Notes under the pieces: generated by a model
Told to the model about the DNA's origin: nothing
Seen by the model: the letters and a program-made list of their open reading frames with translations, nothing else
Databases searched by the model: none
Position numbers and translations under genes: made by a program
DNA from: CAZEDU01 sp964511185
GTDB lineage: Bacteria > Myxococcota > Myxococcia > Myxococcales > Myxococcaceae
Reading direction: 5' to 3'
Assembly: GCA_964511185.1 (NCBI GenBank)
Contig: CAZEDU010000042.1
Location: forward strand, 1-37,205
DNA: 37,205 nt
Shown: positions 30,042-37,205 of the stretch, piece by piece
Layout of the letters: the number at the start of each line of letters is the position of its first letter
How positions within the stretch are numbered: position 1 is the first letter of the stretch

Positions 30042-31328
30042 CTAGGCCACCACCTCGAGCGCGCGCCGCACGCCTTTGAGCGTGTGCGCCAGCTCCTCTT
30101 CGCCGTGCGCGAGCGACACGAACGCGGCCTCGAACTGCGACGGCGGCAGGTACACGCCCTGGTCGAGCAGCGCGTGGTAGAACTTGCCGAACCGCGCCGT
30201 GTCGGCCTTCTTCGCGCTCGGGTAGTCGAACACCGCTTCGTTCGTGAAGAACGCGGTCCACATGCTGCCCACGCGGTTCAACGTGAGCGGCACGCCGGCG
30301 TCCGCGAACGCCTTCGAGATGCCGTCGGCCAGCGCCTGGCTCGTCTCCTCGAGCCGCTGAAACACGCCCGGCTGCATCAGCCCCTTCAAGCACGTCAAGC
30401 CCGCCGCGACCGCGAGCGGGTTCCCCGACAGCGTGCCCGCTTGGTAGATGGGACCTTCAGGCGCGACCTTGCCCATCAGGTCCGCGCGGCCGCCGTAGGC
30501 GCCGACCGGCAAGCCGCCGCCGATGACTTTGCCCATCGTCGTCAAGTCGGGCTTCACGCCATAGAGCGCCTGCGCGCCCCCCAGCGCGACGCGAAAGCCG
30601 GTCATCACCTCGTCGAAGATGAGCAGCACGCCGTGGCGGCGGCAGAGCGCCTCGAGGCCTTTCAGATATCCGGCGCGCGGAATCAGCACGCCCATGTTGC
30701 CGACGACCGGCTCGATGATCACCGCCGCGATGCGGCTCGCCTCGGCCTTGAAGATGCGCTCGACCGCCGCGAGGTCGTTGAACGGCGCGGTGAAGGTGAG
30801 CTGCGCGAGCGCGCTCGGCACGCCGGGCGAGTCGGGCAAGCCCAGCGTCTCGACGCCGGAGCCCGCCTTCACCAGGAACGAGTCGGCCGCGCCGTGGTAG
30901 CAGCCTTCGAACTTGAGCACCGCGTCCTTGCCGGTCGCGCCGCGGGCCACGCGGATGGCGGCCTGGGTCGCCTCGGTGCCGCTGGAGACGAGCCGCACCT
31001 TCTCGACCGAAGGCACCAGGGAGCAGATGAGCTCGGCCAGCTCGACCTCGCCTTCGTGCGGCGCGCCGAACGAGGTGCCGTTCACGGCCGCGCGCGAGAG
31101 GGCCTCGAGCACCTTCGGGTCCGCGTGGCCGAAGATGAGCGGACCCCACGAGCCGACGTAGTCGACGTAGCGGTTGCCGTCGACGTCGGTGAGCCACGCG
31201 CCGGCGCCGCTCTTGAAGAAGACCGGCTCGCCGCCCACGCCGCGGAAGGCGCGCACCGGGGAGTTGACGCCGCCGGGCATGCGCCGCGTCGCGCGGGAGA
31301 ACAGGGCCTTGCTTTGAGCTCGATTCAT
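30042..31328 (-). CDS. hemL: glutamate-1-semialdehyde 2,1-aminomutase (HemL)
   Basis: HemL makes 5-aminolevulinate from glutamate-1-semialdehyde in the C5 haem pathway, using pyridoxal or pyridoxamine phosphate. The 428-residue protein shows MPGGVNSPVRAF (residues 17-28), VRLVSSGTEATQAAIRVARG and GCYHGAADSFL. FDEVMTGFRVALGGAQ is followed by the PLP-binding Lys267 in TTMGKVIGGGLPVGAYGG. All are textbook HemL. It lies 50 bp after the TPR lipoprotein in the same direction and is immediately followed by the kinase gene. The rest of the haem pathway is not in the window. The ATG start at 31328 gives the usual length. Confidence 0.95.
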   Translation of the reverse strand: MNRAQSKALFSRATRRMPGGVNSPVRAFRGVGGEPVFFKSGAGAWLTDVDGNRYVDYVGSWGPLIFGHADPKVLEALSRAAVNGTSFGAPHEGEVELAELICSLVPSVEKVRLVSSGTEATQAAIRVARGATGKDAVLKFEGCYHGAADSFLVKAGSGVETLGLPDSPGVPSALAQLTFTAPFNDLAAVERIFKAEASRIAAVIIEPVVGNMGVLIPRAGYLKGLEALCRRHGVLLIFDEVMTGFRVALGGAQALYGVKPDLTTMGKVIGGGLPVGAYGGRADLMGKVAPEGPIYQAGTLSGNPLAVAAGLTCLKGLMQPGVFQRLEETSQALADGISKAFADAGVPLTLNRVGSMWTAFFTNEAVFDYPSAKKADTARFGKFYHALLDQGVYLPPSQFEAAFVSLAHGEEELAHTLKGVRRALEVVA

Positions 31329-31378
31329 GGGTGTCTCGCGCCCGGGGGAATATCACGGCCCCGACGTGGGAGAACGCC

Positions 31379-32377
31379 TCAGTGCGCGGGCGGAGAGGCG
31401 GCCTCTCGGCCACCGGGCGCGGGGCCGCTCTGCTCGGGCGACATGGTGCTCTCCTTCGCCGCCTCGGCTGCAGTTCCGCCCGCAGCCTCGACCGAGGTCT
31501 TCGGCTGCTCGCGCGCCACCGCGCGGATGACTTGGGGGCGGTCGCGGTCGAACGCGGAGTAGCGGTCGCCCGGCTGCCGCGGGGTGGTGGCCACCAGCCG
31601 GTCCCGCACGCGGCTGATCATCGACTGCACCACCTTCGGATCCGGGTGCCGCTCGAGCGCCTTGACCCACGCCTCGATGGCCCGGTCGGGCTCGCCGGAC
31701 TCTTGCCGCAGCTTGCCCAGCTCGAACAGGGCGTGCGGCTGTAGCTCGGAGTCGGGGTAGCGCTCCACCAGCTCGAGCAACGCGCGGCCGGCCTCCGCGC
31801 GGCGGCCCTCCATCATCGCGAGCGCCTGCGCGCGCAGCAGCATCGCGTCGTCGACGTGGGCAGACGTCTCGTAGCGCTTGACGAGCTGGGTCGCCTCGAT
31901 CTCCGCCTGCTGGTAGTCGGCCAGCTCGAAGTACAGCTTCGCCACCCGGTACTTGAGCTCGGCGCCCTGCGGCGGGTTGCGCGCCAGCGCCGCGGTCAGC
32001 TCCCCAATCGCGCCGCGCAGGTCTCGGCGGTACGCGTAGAGAATGTCGGACAAGTGAATGCGCCCCTCCAGCGTCTCGGGCGCCTCGGGGCACAGCTGGA
32101 TCAGCTCGCGGTACACCTCGGCCGCGCGCCGCACGTCCCGCAGCTCGAGGTAGTACACGTCGGCCGCGCCGCGCAGCGCCCGGGCGCGCAGCACCTGGGC
32201 CGCGGGGCTGTTGTCGTCTCCCAGCGCGTCGAGCGCCAAGCGGTAGTGGTGCAACGCCTGCTCGGCCTTCTTCTCGAACACCGCGTCCTTCGCGCGCTGC
32301 AGCTCGTCGCTGGGGGCGTTGCGGCACGCGAGGAGCCCGCAGCCCAGCGCGGCGATGAGGAGCGCGGGGCGGATCAT
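31379..32377 (-). CDS. TPR-repeat lipoprotein
   Basis: This is a 332-residue lipoprotein with signal ending ALGCGLLAC (C18). Helical tetratricopeptide-like repeats span about residues 24-250, for example EKKAEQALHHYRLALDALG, VRRAAEVYRELIQLCPEAPE, DYQQAEIEATQLVKRYETSA and GRALLELVERYPDSELQPH. A Ser/Pro/Ala-rich tail follows. TPR lipoproteins of this kind scaffold envelope complexes, with BamD as the closest well-known analogue, though this is not clearly BamD. The ATG start overlaps the stop of the small lipoprotein upstream (ATGA). Position next to kdsC and hemL gives no specific function. Confidence 0.85.
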   Translation of the reverse strand: MIRPALLIAALGCGLLACRNAPSDELQRAKDAVFEKKAEQALHHYRLALDALGDDNSPAAQVLRARALRGAADVYYLELRDVRRAAEVYRELIQLCPEAPETLEGRIHLSDILYAYRRDLRGAIGELTAALARNPPQGAELKYRVAKLYFELADYQQAEIEATQLVKRYETSAHVDDAMLLRAQALAMMEGRRAEAGRALLELVERYPDSELQPHALFELGKLRQESGEPDRAIEAWVKALERHPDPKVVQSMISRVRDRLVATTPRQPGDRYSAFDRDRPQVIRAVAREQPKTSVEAAGGTAAEAAKESTMSPEQSGPAPGGREAASPPAH

Positions 32378-32625
32378 CCGCAGCGCTCCGGAAGCCGGCG
32401 GACGCACTGGCCCGCTCGGCACAGCACGCACTCGAACGAGGGACCTTCGCGCGTGTCGCAGACCGGCGCGTCCGGCGTGAGCGGGCAGTCTTCCCCTCGG
32501 ACGCAGGCGAGGGCGCCGCCGTCGCTTGAGTGCAGGGGCTCCTCGCGCATGCCGCACACCCCGCCCGGGGCGCACGCGGCGAGCGTCATCAGCGCCACCG
32601 CTCCGAACGAGAAGACCAAGCGCAC
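32374..32625 (-). CDS. small cysteine-rich lipoprotein
   Basis: This 83-residue protein has a lipoprotein signal ending TLAAC. A short cysteine-rich mature part follows, with cysteine pairs such as CVRGEDCPL, VCDTREGPSFECVLC and AGQCVRRLPERC. The pattern CxxxxxCPLTPDAPVC resembles small EGF- or Dickkopf-like modules common in myxobacterial surface lipoproteins. It starts with GTG at 32625, and only a weak ribosome-binding site is visible. It is translationally coupled to the downstream TPR lipoprotein (4-bp overlap), suggesting a joint envelope role. Function unknown. Confidence 0.75.
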   Translation of the reverse strand: MRLVFSFGAVALMTLAACAPGGVCGMREEPLHSSDGGALACVRGEDCPLTPDAPVCDTREGPSFECVLCRAGQCVRRLPERCG

Positions 32626-32709
32626 GAAGAAGGTTTTTACCGCAGAACGCGGCAGGGCGCGCGGCCCCCAAAGGCTATCGGCCGATGTGGGGTGAGCACC
32701 GCCCGGCGC

Positions 32710-33081
32710 TTAGGGGCCACCCACGCTGTCGAGCATCCCTGCGGCCTCCATCGCCCGACGGGCGCGCTGCTCGAGTCGACGCGCCTTGGCGTCTTGCGCC
32801 CGCATCAGCGCCGCCATCGCCTCGGTGTGGCGCGTGAAGTTGCCGCAGGCGATTTCGGACACCTGCTGGTGCCGCTCCGCCAGCTCGGACCACAGGGTGA
32901 GCTTCGCGTGGTTGCCCAGGAGCCGCTCCTCCACCTCGTCGAGCGCGCCGTGCAGCGACGCGGCCTCAGCCCGCGTCTGCTCGAGCCGCGCGACCGCCTC
33001 CTCGGGCGGCGAGAAGCAGCCACCCGTGAGGACCAGACACGCCACCACCGCCCCGCCCTGCCACCCCGACCCGTGCGCCAT
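32710..33081 (-). CDS. coiled-coil lipoprotein
   Basis: This 123-residue protein has a signal ending CLVLTGGC (C22). An almost fully helical, charged mature region follows (EEAVARLEQTRAEAASLHGALDEVEERLLGNHAKLTLWSELAERHQQVSE), likely a coiled coil, with a single cysteine in the middle. It lies between kdsC (58 bp upstream) and the small lipoprotein (84 bp downstream), all in the same direction. No specific family recognised. It could be a periplasmic tether or spacer. Confidence 0.78.
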   Translation of the reverse strand: MAHGSGWQGGAVVACLVLTGGCFSPPEEAVARLEQTRAEAASLHGALDEVEERLLGNHAKLTLWSELAERHQQVSEIACGNFTRHTEAMAALMRAQDAKARRLEQRARRAMEAAGMLDSVGGP

Positions 33082-33139
33082 ACGGAAGCGAAGCTAAGGA
33101 CCGCGCGCGGGGCTCACAACCGGTGGTGGGCGCGCCCTG

Positions 33140-33652
33140 TCAGCCAGCCGGGCTTCGATGTCTGAGAATGAACTCGCAGACCTCGCGGGCGGCGCCGAAG
33201 CCCGCGGCCCGCTGGGCGACGTAGTGCACGGCGGCGCGCACCTCGTCGGGCGCCTCCGGTGGCGCGGCCGAGAAGCCGACCGCTCGGAGCAACGGCAGGT
33301 CGACGACCTCATCGCCCATGTAGCCGCACTGCTCCGGGGGAACCTGGAGAAGCTGCAGGAGCTTCTCGAAGTGGGCCACCTTGTCGACGCTGCCGAAATG
33401 CACGTGCTTGATGCCGAGCGACTGCATGCGCATCTGCGCCGAGAGGCTGTCGCCGCCCGAGATGGCCGCCACCTCCAGCCCGTGCTCTTGCAAGCGCTTG
33501 ATGCCCATGCCGTCGCGCACGCTGTACATCTGCGTCCAGCCCGAGTTGGGTACCCAGAAGATGCGGCCGTCGGTCAGCGTGCCGTCGATGTCGAAGATCA
33601 TCACCGACAGCGACGAGACGCGCGCCTTGAGCGCTTCCAAGTCTTGATTCAC
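33140..33652 (-). CDS. kdsC: KdsC-type 3-deoxy-manno-octulosonate-8-phosphate phosphatase
   Basis: KdsC is a HAD-superfamily phosphatase that releases KDO from KDO-8-phosphate for the lipopolysaccharide core. The 170-residue protein has the HAD motif MIFDIDGTLTDGRIF (nucleophile D21, acid D23), SVRDGMGIKRL and AISGGDS, where the family has ISGR. GSVDKVAHFEKLL and the metal-binding end GYMGDEVVDLPLL complete the set. It has no cap domain and matches KdsC in length. The GTG start at 33652 has GAAGGA about 9 nt upstream. It follows the MXAN_5187-like gene by 4 bp, so the two are co-transcribed. Confidence 0.9.
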   Translation of the reverse strand: MNQDLEALKARVSSLSVMIFDIDGTLTDGRIFWVPNSGWTQMYSVRDGMGIKRLQEHGLEVAAISGGDSLSAQMRMQSLGIKHVHFGSVDKVAHFEKLLQLLQVPPEQCGYMGDEVVDLPLLRAVGFSAAPPEAPDEVRAAVHYVAQRAAGFGAAREVCEFILRHRSPAG

Positions 33653-33656
33653 GGCC

Positions 33657-34349
33657 TCATTCCTTCGGAATGGCGCGCAGCACGGCCTTGCCGTCCTTGA
33701 TGACGACCTTGAACTCGACCGACTTGGCCTTGTGCTGCTTGAGCAGCTCCGGCACCTGCTTGCGCAGGCTCGCCGCCATCGTGTCGAGAGACAGCTTCGA
33801 GATGTCCTCATTGCACTTCTTCTTGGCCGTGACGTACGCCTCGTAGATGGCCTTGATCTTCTGATCCGAGATGGCCGCCGTGGTGGGCGCGGGGCCCTTC
33901 GCCGCGGGCTTGGCGGTCGCGCCCGGGGCTGCGGGCGTCGCCTGTGCGGTGGCGGTCGGCTGGGTCGCCGCGGGCGCTTCTTTGTTGCGCTCGGCTTCGC
34001 GCTTCTTCGCGTGCATGCGCGCCTTGAACAGGTCGCGCGCGTAGGTGCCGTTCTCGATTTCCTGCAGCGTGCGCAGCCACAGCCGCTCGTAGGACATGAA
34101 CTTGCTGTACAGGTTGCCCACGCGGAATTTGATCGCCGTCTGGCGGTGAAAGCCGTTGCGCAGCTCGTTCACCCGCTTCTTCATGCGGTTGTGCTCGGCC
34201 GTGGGCGGCATGCGCTCCATGCCGAGGAAGTACTGTTCATACGAGGCGCGCAGCTTCGCGAGGTCGGCCTCGAGCTCGTCGCAGAGGTTCGCCGCGTCGC
34301 TCGCGTCGGCCATCTTTCGGCCGCTCTCACCACCCGTGCCCAGCGCCAT
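33657..34349 (-). CDS. MXAN_5187 C-terminal domain-like protein
   Basis: This protein of about 230 residues has a helical N-terminal region: DLAKLRASYEQYFLGMERMPP, then RVNELRNGFHRQTAIKFRVGNLYSKFMSYERLWLRTLQEIENGTY. I associate this pattern with the myxobacterial MXAN_5187 C-terminal family. An Ala/Pro/Thr-rich linker follows, then a second helical domain starting SDQKIKAIYEAYVTAKKKCNED and ending in strands VEFKVVIKDGKAVLRAIP. No signal peptide, so it is likely cytoplasmic. The start is uncertain: ATG at 34349 is used here, with ATG at 34313 as an alternative, and neither has a strong ribosome-binding site. It is 4 bp upstream of kdsC. Function of the family is unknown to me. Confidence 0.72.
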   Translation of the reverse strand: MALGTGGESGRKMADASDAANLCDELEADLAKLRASYEQYFLGMERMPPTAEHNRMKKRVNELRNGFHRQTAIKFRVGNLYSKFMSYERLWLRTLQEIENGTYARDLFKARMHAKKREAERNKEAPAATQPTATAQATPAAPGATAKPAAKGPAPTTAAISDQKIKAIYEAYVTAKKKCNEDISKLSLDTMAASLRKQVPELLKQHKAKSVEFKVVIKDGKAVLRAIPKE

Positions 34350-34468
34350 CTCGAGAGGAAGGATCCGCCAGTTGCCGCGGCGGGGCAATCCCTTGGCGGG
34401 TCACCCCAAACAGCAAAGCGACGATGTACCCCTTGCGTCGCCCAAGCGGACTGGACCTCGCAACCCCC

Positions 34469-34497
34469 GGGGACAGTCCCTTTCAGGGACAGTCCCC
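34469..34497. repeat. REP-like double palindrome after lgt
   Basis: GGGGACAGTCCC, spacer TTTCA, then GGGACAGTCCCC: a 29-nt inverted repeat with perfect 12-bp arms, ending 2 bp from the lgt stop codon. It is the second copy of the element at 22796-22824. It may end lgt transcription or protect the mRNA 3' end. The remaining sequence between lgt and the next gene (34350-34468) shows no gene. Confidence 0.7.
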
Positions 34498-34499
34498 AG

Positions 34500-35774
34500 T
34501 TAGGCCGGGGCGGCGGCGCCCAGGTCGAAGTCCGGACGCGCCAGGCGTTCCTTGTTCTTGCGATAGATGATCACCGCGCCGAGCGTGAACATGCACAGCG
34601 AGATGAACTGACTGGTCGAGATGTTGTACCAGGCCTCGAGCGGCACAGCCGAGGCCAGCCCCGACAGGCCCAGGCTGTTGAGCAACCCGTTGAGCGTGCC
34701 GCGCTCCACGTCGCCGCGGAACAGCTCGACCGAGGTGCGCAGCACCGCATACGCCATCAGCCACATCGCGAAGATCTGCCCATGGAAGCGGCGGTAGCGG
34801 CGCAAGAAGAGCATCGTCGAGAAGAGGATCAACTGACCCAAGGACTCGTAAATCTGCGTCGGGTGCACCGGCAGCGTGTGGCCGTGCTGCGACACCCACT
34901 CGGAGATCTTCACCGCGCCCGGCAGCGCCTCGTGAATCACCTTCCCGGTCTCTTCGATGACGTAGCGGCTGTCCGTCACCTGCGACGAATAGGCGAGGCT
35001 CGGCGTGCCGCCCACGGAGCCGAACAGGTTCTGCGCCGAAGGCCCGGGGAAGTGCGCGCCGAACTTGAACCCTTCCCGGGTGACGTCGCCCCAGCAGCAG
35101 CCGGCGGAGAAGCAGCCCAGCCGGCCCAAGCACTGCCCGAGCGAGACGGTCGGCATCGCGATGTCGCCCAAGCGCAAAAAGTCGATGCCGTGCTTGCGCG
35201 CGTAGAAGAACGCCACCAAACCGGCGCCAATCAACCCTCCATAGAAGACCAGGCCGCCGGAGAAGGGGCTGAGCACCGTCCACGGCCGGGCGGCGTAGTC
35301 CTTCCAGTTCACGATGGCGAAGAGCAGCCGTGAGCCGGCGATGCCACCCAAGAAGACCCAAAACGCCAGGTCGAACACCTGCTCGCGCTTGCGCAGCCCT
35401 TCTTCGCCCGGCCACTCGCGCTGCGCCAAGTAAGCGGCCACGGTGACCGCCGAGATGAAGCCGACGCCGATGAGCAAGCCGTAGGTGTGAATCGGCACGC
35501 CCTCGCCTTTCCCCTGGCCCCACGGGGTCTGCGGCAACGCGTAATTCAACCCGACGCCGATGAGCACCAGCGCGATGACGCCGTAGATGGCGGCCCGCTG
35601 AACCTTCTCCTGCTGGCTCGCTTCGGCCCAGGTGCCGGTCTTGGGGTCGTACGCTCCCCGCGCGCCCATCCACCCGCTCCGGACGATGTAGGCGAGCACG
35701 GCCAGGGCGACGGCGTAGAGGAAAATCTGCTCGCCCGTCGACTGAAAGGTGAATTTGTAGAGTACGGGAATCAC
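34500..35774 (-). CDS. lgt: prolipoprotein diacylglyceryl transferase (Lgt)
   Basis: Lgt attaches diacylglycerol to the lipobox cysteine of pre-lipoproteins. The 424-residue protein is much longer than the usual 260-300. It has an extra N-terminal region with two membrane helices (residues 15-33 and 61-79). It also carries an insertion of about 70 residues between LGQCLGRLGCFSAGCCWGD (212-230, the Lgt signature) and HPTQIYESLGQ (304-314). IHTYGLLIGVGF, GGIAGSRLL and GGLVFYGG match the conserved core. The GTG start at 35774 overlaps the lspA stop (GTGA), so the two lipoprotein-processing enzymes are translationally coupled. Confidence 0.92.
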   Translation of the reverse strand: MIPVLYKFTFQSTGEQIFLYAVALAVLAYIVRSGWMGARGAYDPKTGTWAEASQQEKVQRAAIYGVIALVLIGVGLNYALPQTPWGQGKGEGVPIHTYGLLIGVGFISAVTVAAYLAQREWPGEEGLRKREQVFDLAFWVFLGGIAGSRLLFAIVNWKDYAARPWTVLSPFSGGLVFYGGLIGAGLVAFFYARKHGIDFLRLGDIAMPTVSLGQCLGRLGCFSAGCCWGDVTREGFKFGAHFPGPSAQNLFGSVGGTPSLAYSSQVTDSRYVIEETGKVIHEALPGAVKISEWVSQHGHTLPVHPTQIYESLGQLILFSTMLFLRRYRRFHGQIFAMWLMAYAVLRTSVELFRGDVERGTLNGLLNSLGLSGLASAVPLEAWYNISTSQFISLCMFTLGAVIIYRKNKERLARPDFDLGAAAPA

Positions 35775-36373
35775 GTGGCCTTGCTCCTCACGGGCTTTTC
35801 TTCGCGTCGAACCATCGCGTCGACCACCAACATCCCGACGCCGATGCTGATGGCGGCGTCCGCGATGTTGAACGACGGCCAATGATGCTGGTCGAGCCAG
35901 TGCGCTTCAATGAAATCAATGACGAAGCTCCGAGCCAACCGGTCGACGTAGTTGCCCAGCGCGCCGCCCAAGATGAGCGGCAACCCCCAGCGCGCCCACT
36001 TCTCCTTCGGGTCGGCAGAGAGCCTCCGGTAATACAGGCTGATCAGCACCACCGCGCCGAGCGACACCAGGTGAAAGAACGGGCCGCGGAGCGCGGGAGG
36101 GAGCGTGCGAAACAGGCCGAAGGCCGCGCCTTCGTTCTCGGCGTACCGCAGGCGCAAGAAGCGCTCGGAGATTTCGATGGAGCGCTTCTGCTGGTGATGC
36201 AGCCCCCCGAACCGCGCCGGCGCCTCGCTGAACATCACCCCCAGCCGCTGCGTGAACGTCGAGCGTTGGTCGAACGCGCGCGTCAGCTCGGCCAGCGCCC
36301 AGTACTTGGTCGCTTGGTCGACCAAGAGCACGCCCGCCGTCAACGCCACCAATAGAAAGTACTTTCGCGGCAC
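35771..36373 (-). CDS. lspA: signal peptidase II (LspA)
   Basis: LspA cleaves the signal peptide from lipid-modified prolipoproteins. The 200-residue protein has VDQATK (D20), RYAENEGAAFGLF (N80), GNYVDR (catalytic D144) and FNIADAAISIG (catalytic D172), all conserved LspA boxes. An extra hydrophilic loop between residues 33 and 70 (with HHQQKRSIE) makes it longer than typical. It starts with GTG at 36373. A TATAAG lies only 8 nt upstream and no ribosome-binding site is visible, so the mRNA may be nearly leaderless. lgt follows by 4-bp overlap. Many of its likely substrates are encoded in the same window. Confidence 0.93.
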   Translation of the reverse strand: MPRKYFLLVALTAGVLLVDQATKYWALAELTRAFDQRSTFTQRLGVMFSEAPARFGGLHHQQKRSIEISERFLRLRYAENEGAAFGLFRTLPPALRGPFFHLVSLGAVVLISLYYRRLSADPKEKWARWGLPLILGGALGNYVDRLARSFVIDFIEAHWLDQHHWPSFNIADAAISIGVGMLVVDAMVRREEKPVRSKAT

Positions 36374-36381
36374 GGCGAGCG

Positions 36382-36387
36382 CTTATA
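36382..36387 (-). promoter_or_regulatory. candidate -10 element of lspA
   Basis: On the minus strand, TATAAG (five of six consensus bases) sits 8 nt before the lspA GTG. A TGTTCA 17 nt further upstream is a weak -35 candidate. Confidence 0.35.
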
Positions 36388-36424
36388 GGGCGAGGGCCGC
36401 GCGCTGAACAGGAGGACCATCGAT

Positions 36425-37205
36425 ATGTCGAAAGACAACCCCGCGTTGATCACCAACGACATCGTCGCCTTCGGGCTCATCGCGGCGACCCTGGCCGTGA
36501 TTCTCTGGAGCGCGACGGGGCCAACACAGTGGCTCAAGCGCTTCTACGCCTATGTCCCGGCGCTCCTGCTCTGCTACTTCGTCCCCGCCCTCTACAACAC
36601 GCTCGGCCTCATCGATGGCCACTCGACGCGGCTGTACACCCCGCTCGCCCGGGACGTGTTCCTTCCCGCGGCGCTGGTGCTGTTGACTCTGTCGATAGAC
36701 ATCCAAGGCATTCTCCGGCTGGGCCTCAAGCTGCTCGTGGTGTTCTGCGCCGGCACCGTGGGCGTCATGCTCGGCGCCCCCCTCTCTTTCCTGGCGATGA
36801 AGGTCATTCATCCCCAGACCGTGGCCGGTGACACCTGGGCCGGCATGGCGGCGCTGGCCGGAAGCTGGATTGGCGGCGGCGCGAACATGGTGGCCATCCG
36901 GGAGATTTACCAAGTGGACGCCACCACCTTCGGCCAGTTCGCGGTGGTCGACGTCGCGGTGGCCAGCGTGTGGATGGCGGTCTTGCTGTGGATGGCGGGG
37001 AGGTCGGGGGACATCGACCGCCGCAACGGCGCCGACACCCGCGCCATCGACGACATGAAGGAACGGCTGACGCGCTACGAAGCCCTCAGCGCGCGGATTC
37101 CCAGCATGCCCGACCTGATGGTCATCGTCGGCGTGGCGTTCGGCCTGGTCGCCCTCTCGCACGCCATCGGCGCGCCCCTGGCTGGCTGGTTCGCGGCCCA
37201 CGTCT
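36425..37205 (+). CDS. DUF819 family membrane protein (truncated by window edge)
   Basis: The first 260 residues of a DUF819 (YjcL-like) multi-pass membrane protein are present. The gene continues beyond the right edge. Visible features are the N-terminal helix NDIVAFGLIAATLAVILWS, YVPALLLCYFVPALYNTLGLID, and the family-typical GTWAGMAALAGSWIGGGANMVAIRE-like stretch (here GDTWAGMAALAGSWIGGGAN). The family resembles eukaryotic keratinocyte-associated transporters and is suspected to be a transporter, substrate unknown. The ATG at 36425 has AGGAGG 9 nt upstream, one of the best ribosome-binding sites in the window. It is divergent from lspA, with 51 bp between starts. Confidence 0.88.
   Translation, partial: MSKDNPALITNDIVAFGLIAATLAVILWSATGPTQWLKRFYAYVPALLLCYFVPALYNTLGLIDGHSTRLYTPLARDVFLPAALVLLTLSIDIQGILRLGLKLLVVFCAGTVGVMLGAPLSFLAMKVIHPQTVAGDTWAGMAALAGSWIGGGANMVAIREIYQVDATTFGQFAVVDVAVASVWMAVLLWMAGRSGDIDRRNGADTRAIDDMKERLTRYEALSARIPSMPDLMVIVGVAFGLVALSHAIGAPLAGWFAAHV

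Noticed and set aside
28635..31562. Long open frame antisense to the kinase and hemL
   Set aside because: No motifs; opposite two well-supported genes.
36355..36366. 12-bp palindrome GAAAGTACTTTC
   Set aside because: Lies within codons 3-7 of lspA and matches the coding need for Lys-Tyr-Phe; no second copy or promoter context.

Overview
The window is very GC-rich bacterial chromosome with dense coding on both strands. It most likely comes from a myxobacterium (Myxococcota). This rests on several traits seen together: a Hanks-type Ser/Thr kinase with a C-terminal membrane anchor, a MopE-like Asp/Cys-rich lipoprotein, many small lipoproteins, a protein resembling the MXAN_5187 C-terminal family, tandem DsbA-like folds, and an F0 ATP-synthase operon without F1 genes. 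I see no tRNA, rRNA, insertion sequence, prophage or CRISPR array, and no gene-free stretch over 300 bp.

Layout. 0.1-1.6 kb (+): ABC-2 permease and queE. 1.6-2.6 kb: small membrane proteins, including a DUF2752 protein. 2.75-6 kb (+): a DUF885 lipoprotein and a Tet-type MFS exporter that overlaps a shortened GIY-YIG protein. 6.2-8.2 kb: an unknown basic protein, a VOC protein, and a vapBC toxin-antitoxin pair bracketed by a 21-nt direct repeat. 8.4-12.3 kb (+): an envelope-folding operon of three parvulin-type chaperones, the last being surA, overlapped by pdxA. 12.3-18.4 kb: an orphan protein with a possible ADP-ribosyltransferase-like motif, a double DsbA-like protein lacking resolving cysteines, a membrane metallophosphoesterase, a cytochrome-P460-like lipoprotein, and a stand-alone LigD-type polymerase coupled to an unknown gene. 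18.5-20.9 kb: rlmN and an isolated boxB (benzoyl-CoA epoxidase).

21-24.9 kb (-): F0 operon in the order atpZ/I, atpI-like, atpB, atpE, atpF, then ychF. 25-27.3 kb (-): a PEGA-like signal-peptide protein coupled to the MopE-like lipoprotein. 27.4-28.6 kb (+): an eight-cysteine-repeat lipoprotein and a second toxin-antitoxin pair. 28.6-36.4 kb (-): a long co-directional run of lspA, lgt, a MXAN_5187-like gene, kdsC, three lipoproteins, hemL and a Ser/Thr kinase. 36.4 kb to the right edge (+): a truncated DUF819 membrane protein.

The common theme is envelope biology. Lipoprotein maturation enzymes (Lgt, LspA), periplasmic folding factors (SurA-like and DsbA-like) and an LPS-core enzyme (KdsC) sit among many of their potential lipoprotein clients. 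Translational coupling through 1-4 bp ATGA/GTGA overlaps is frequent. At least two and perhaps three transcripts look leaderless (both antitoxins, possibly lspA). The observations I consider most worth following are the repeat-flanked vapBC cassette with its leaderless promoter/operator, the monothiol double DsbA protein beside the ART-like orphan, the LigD-Pol pair, the isolated boxB, and the hairpins bracketing atpE.
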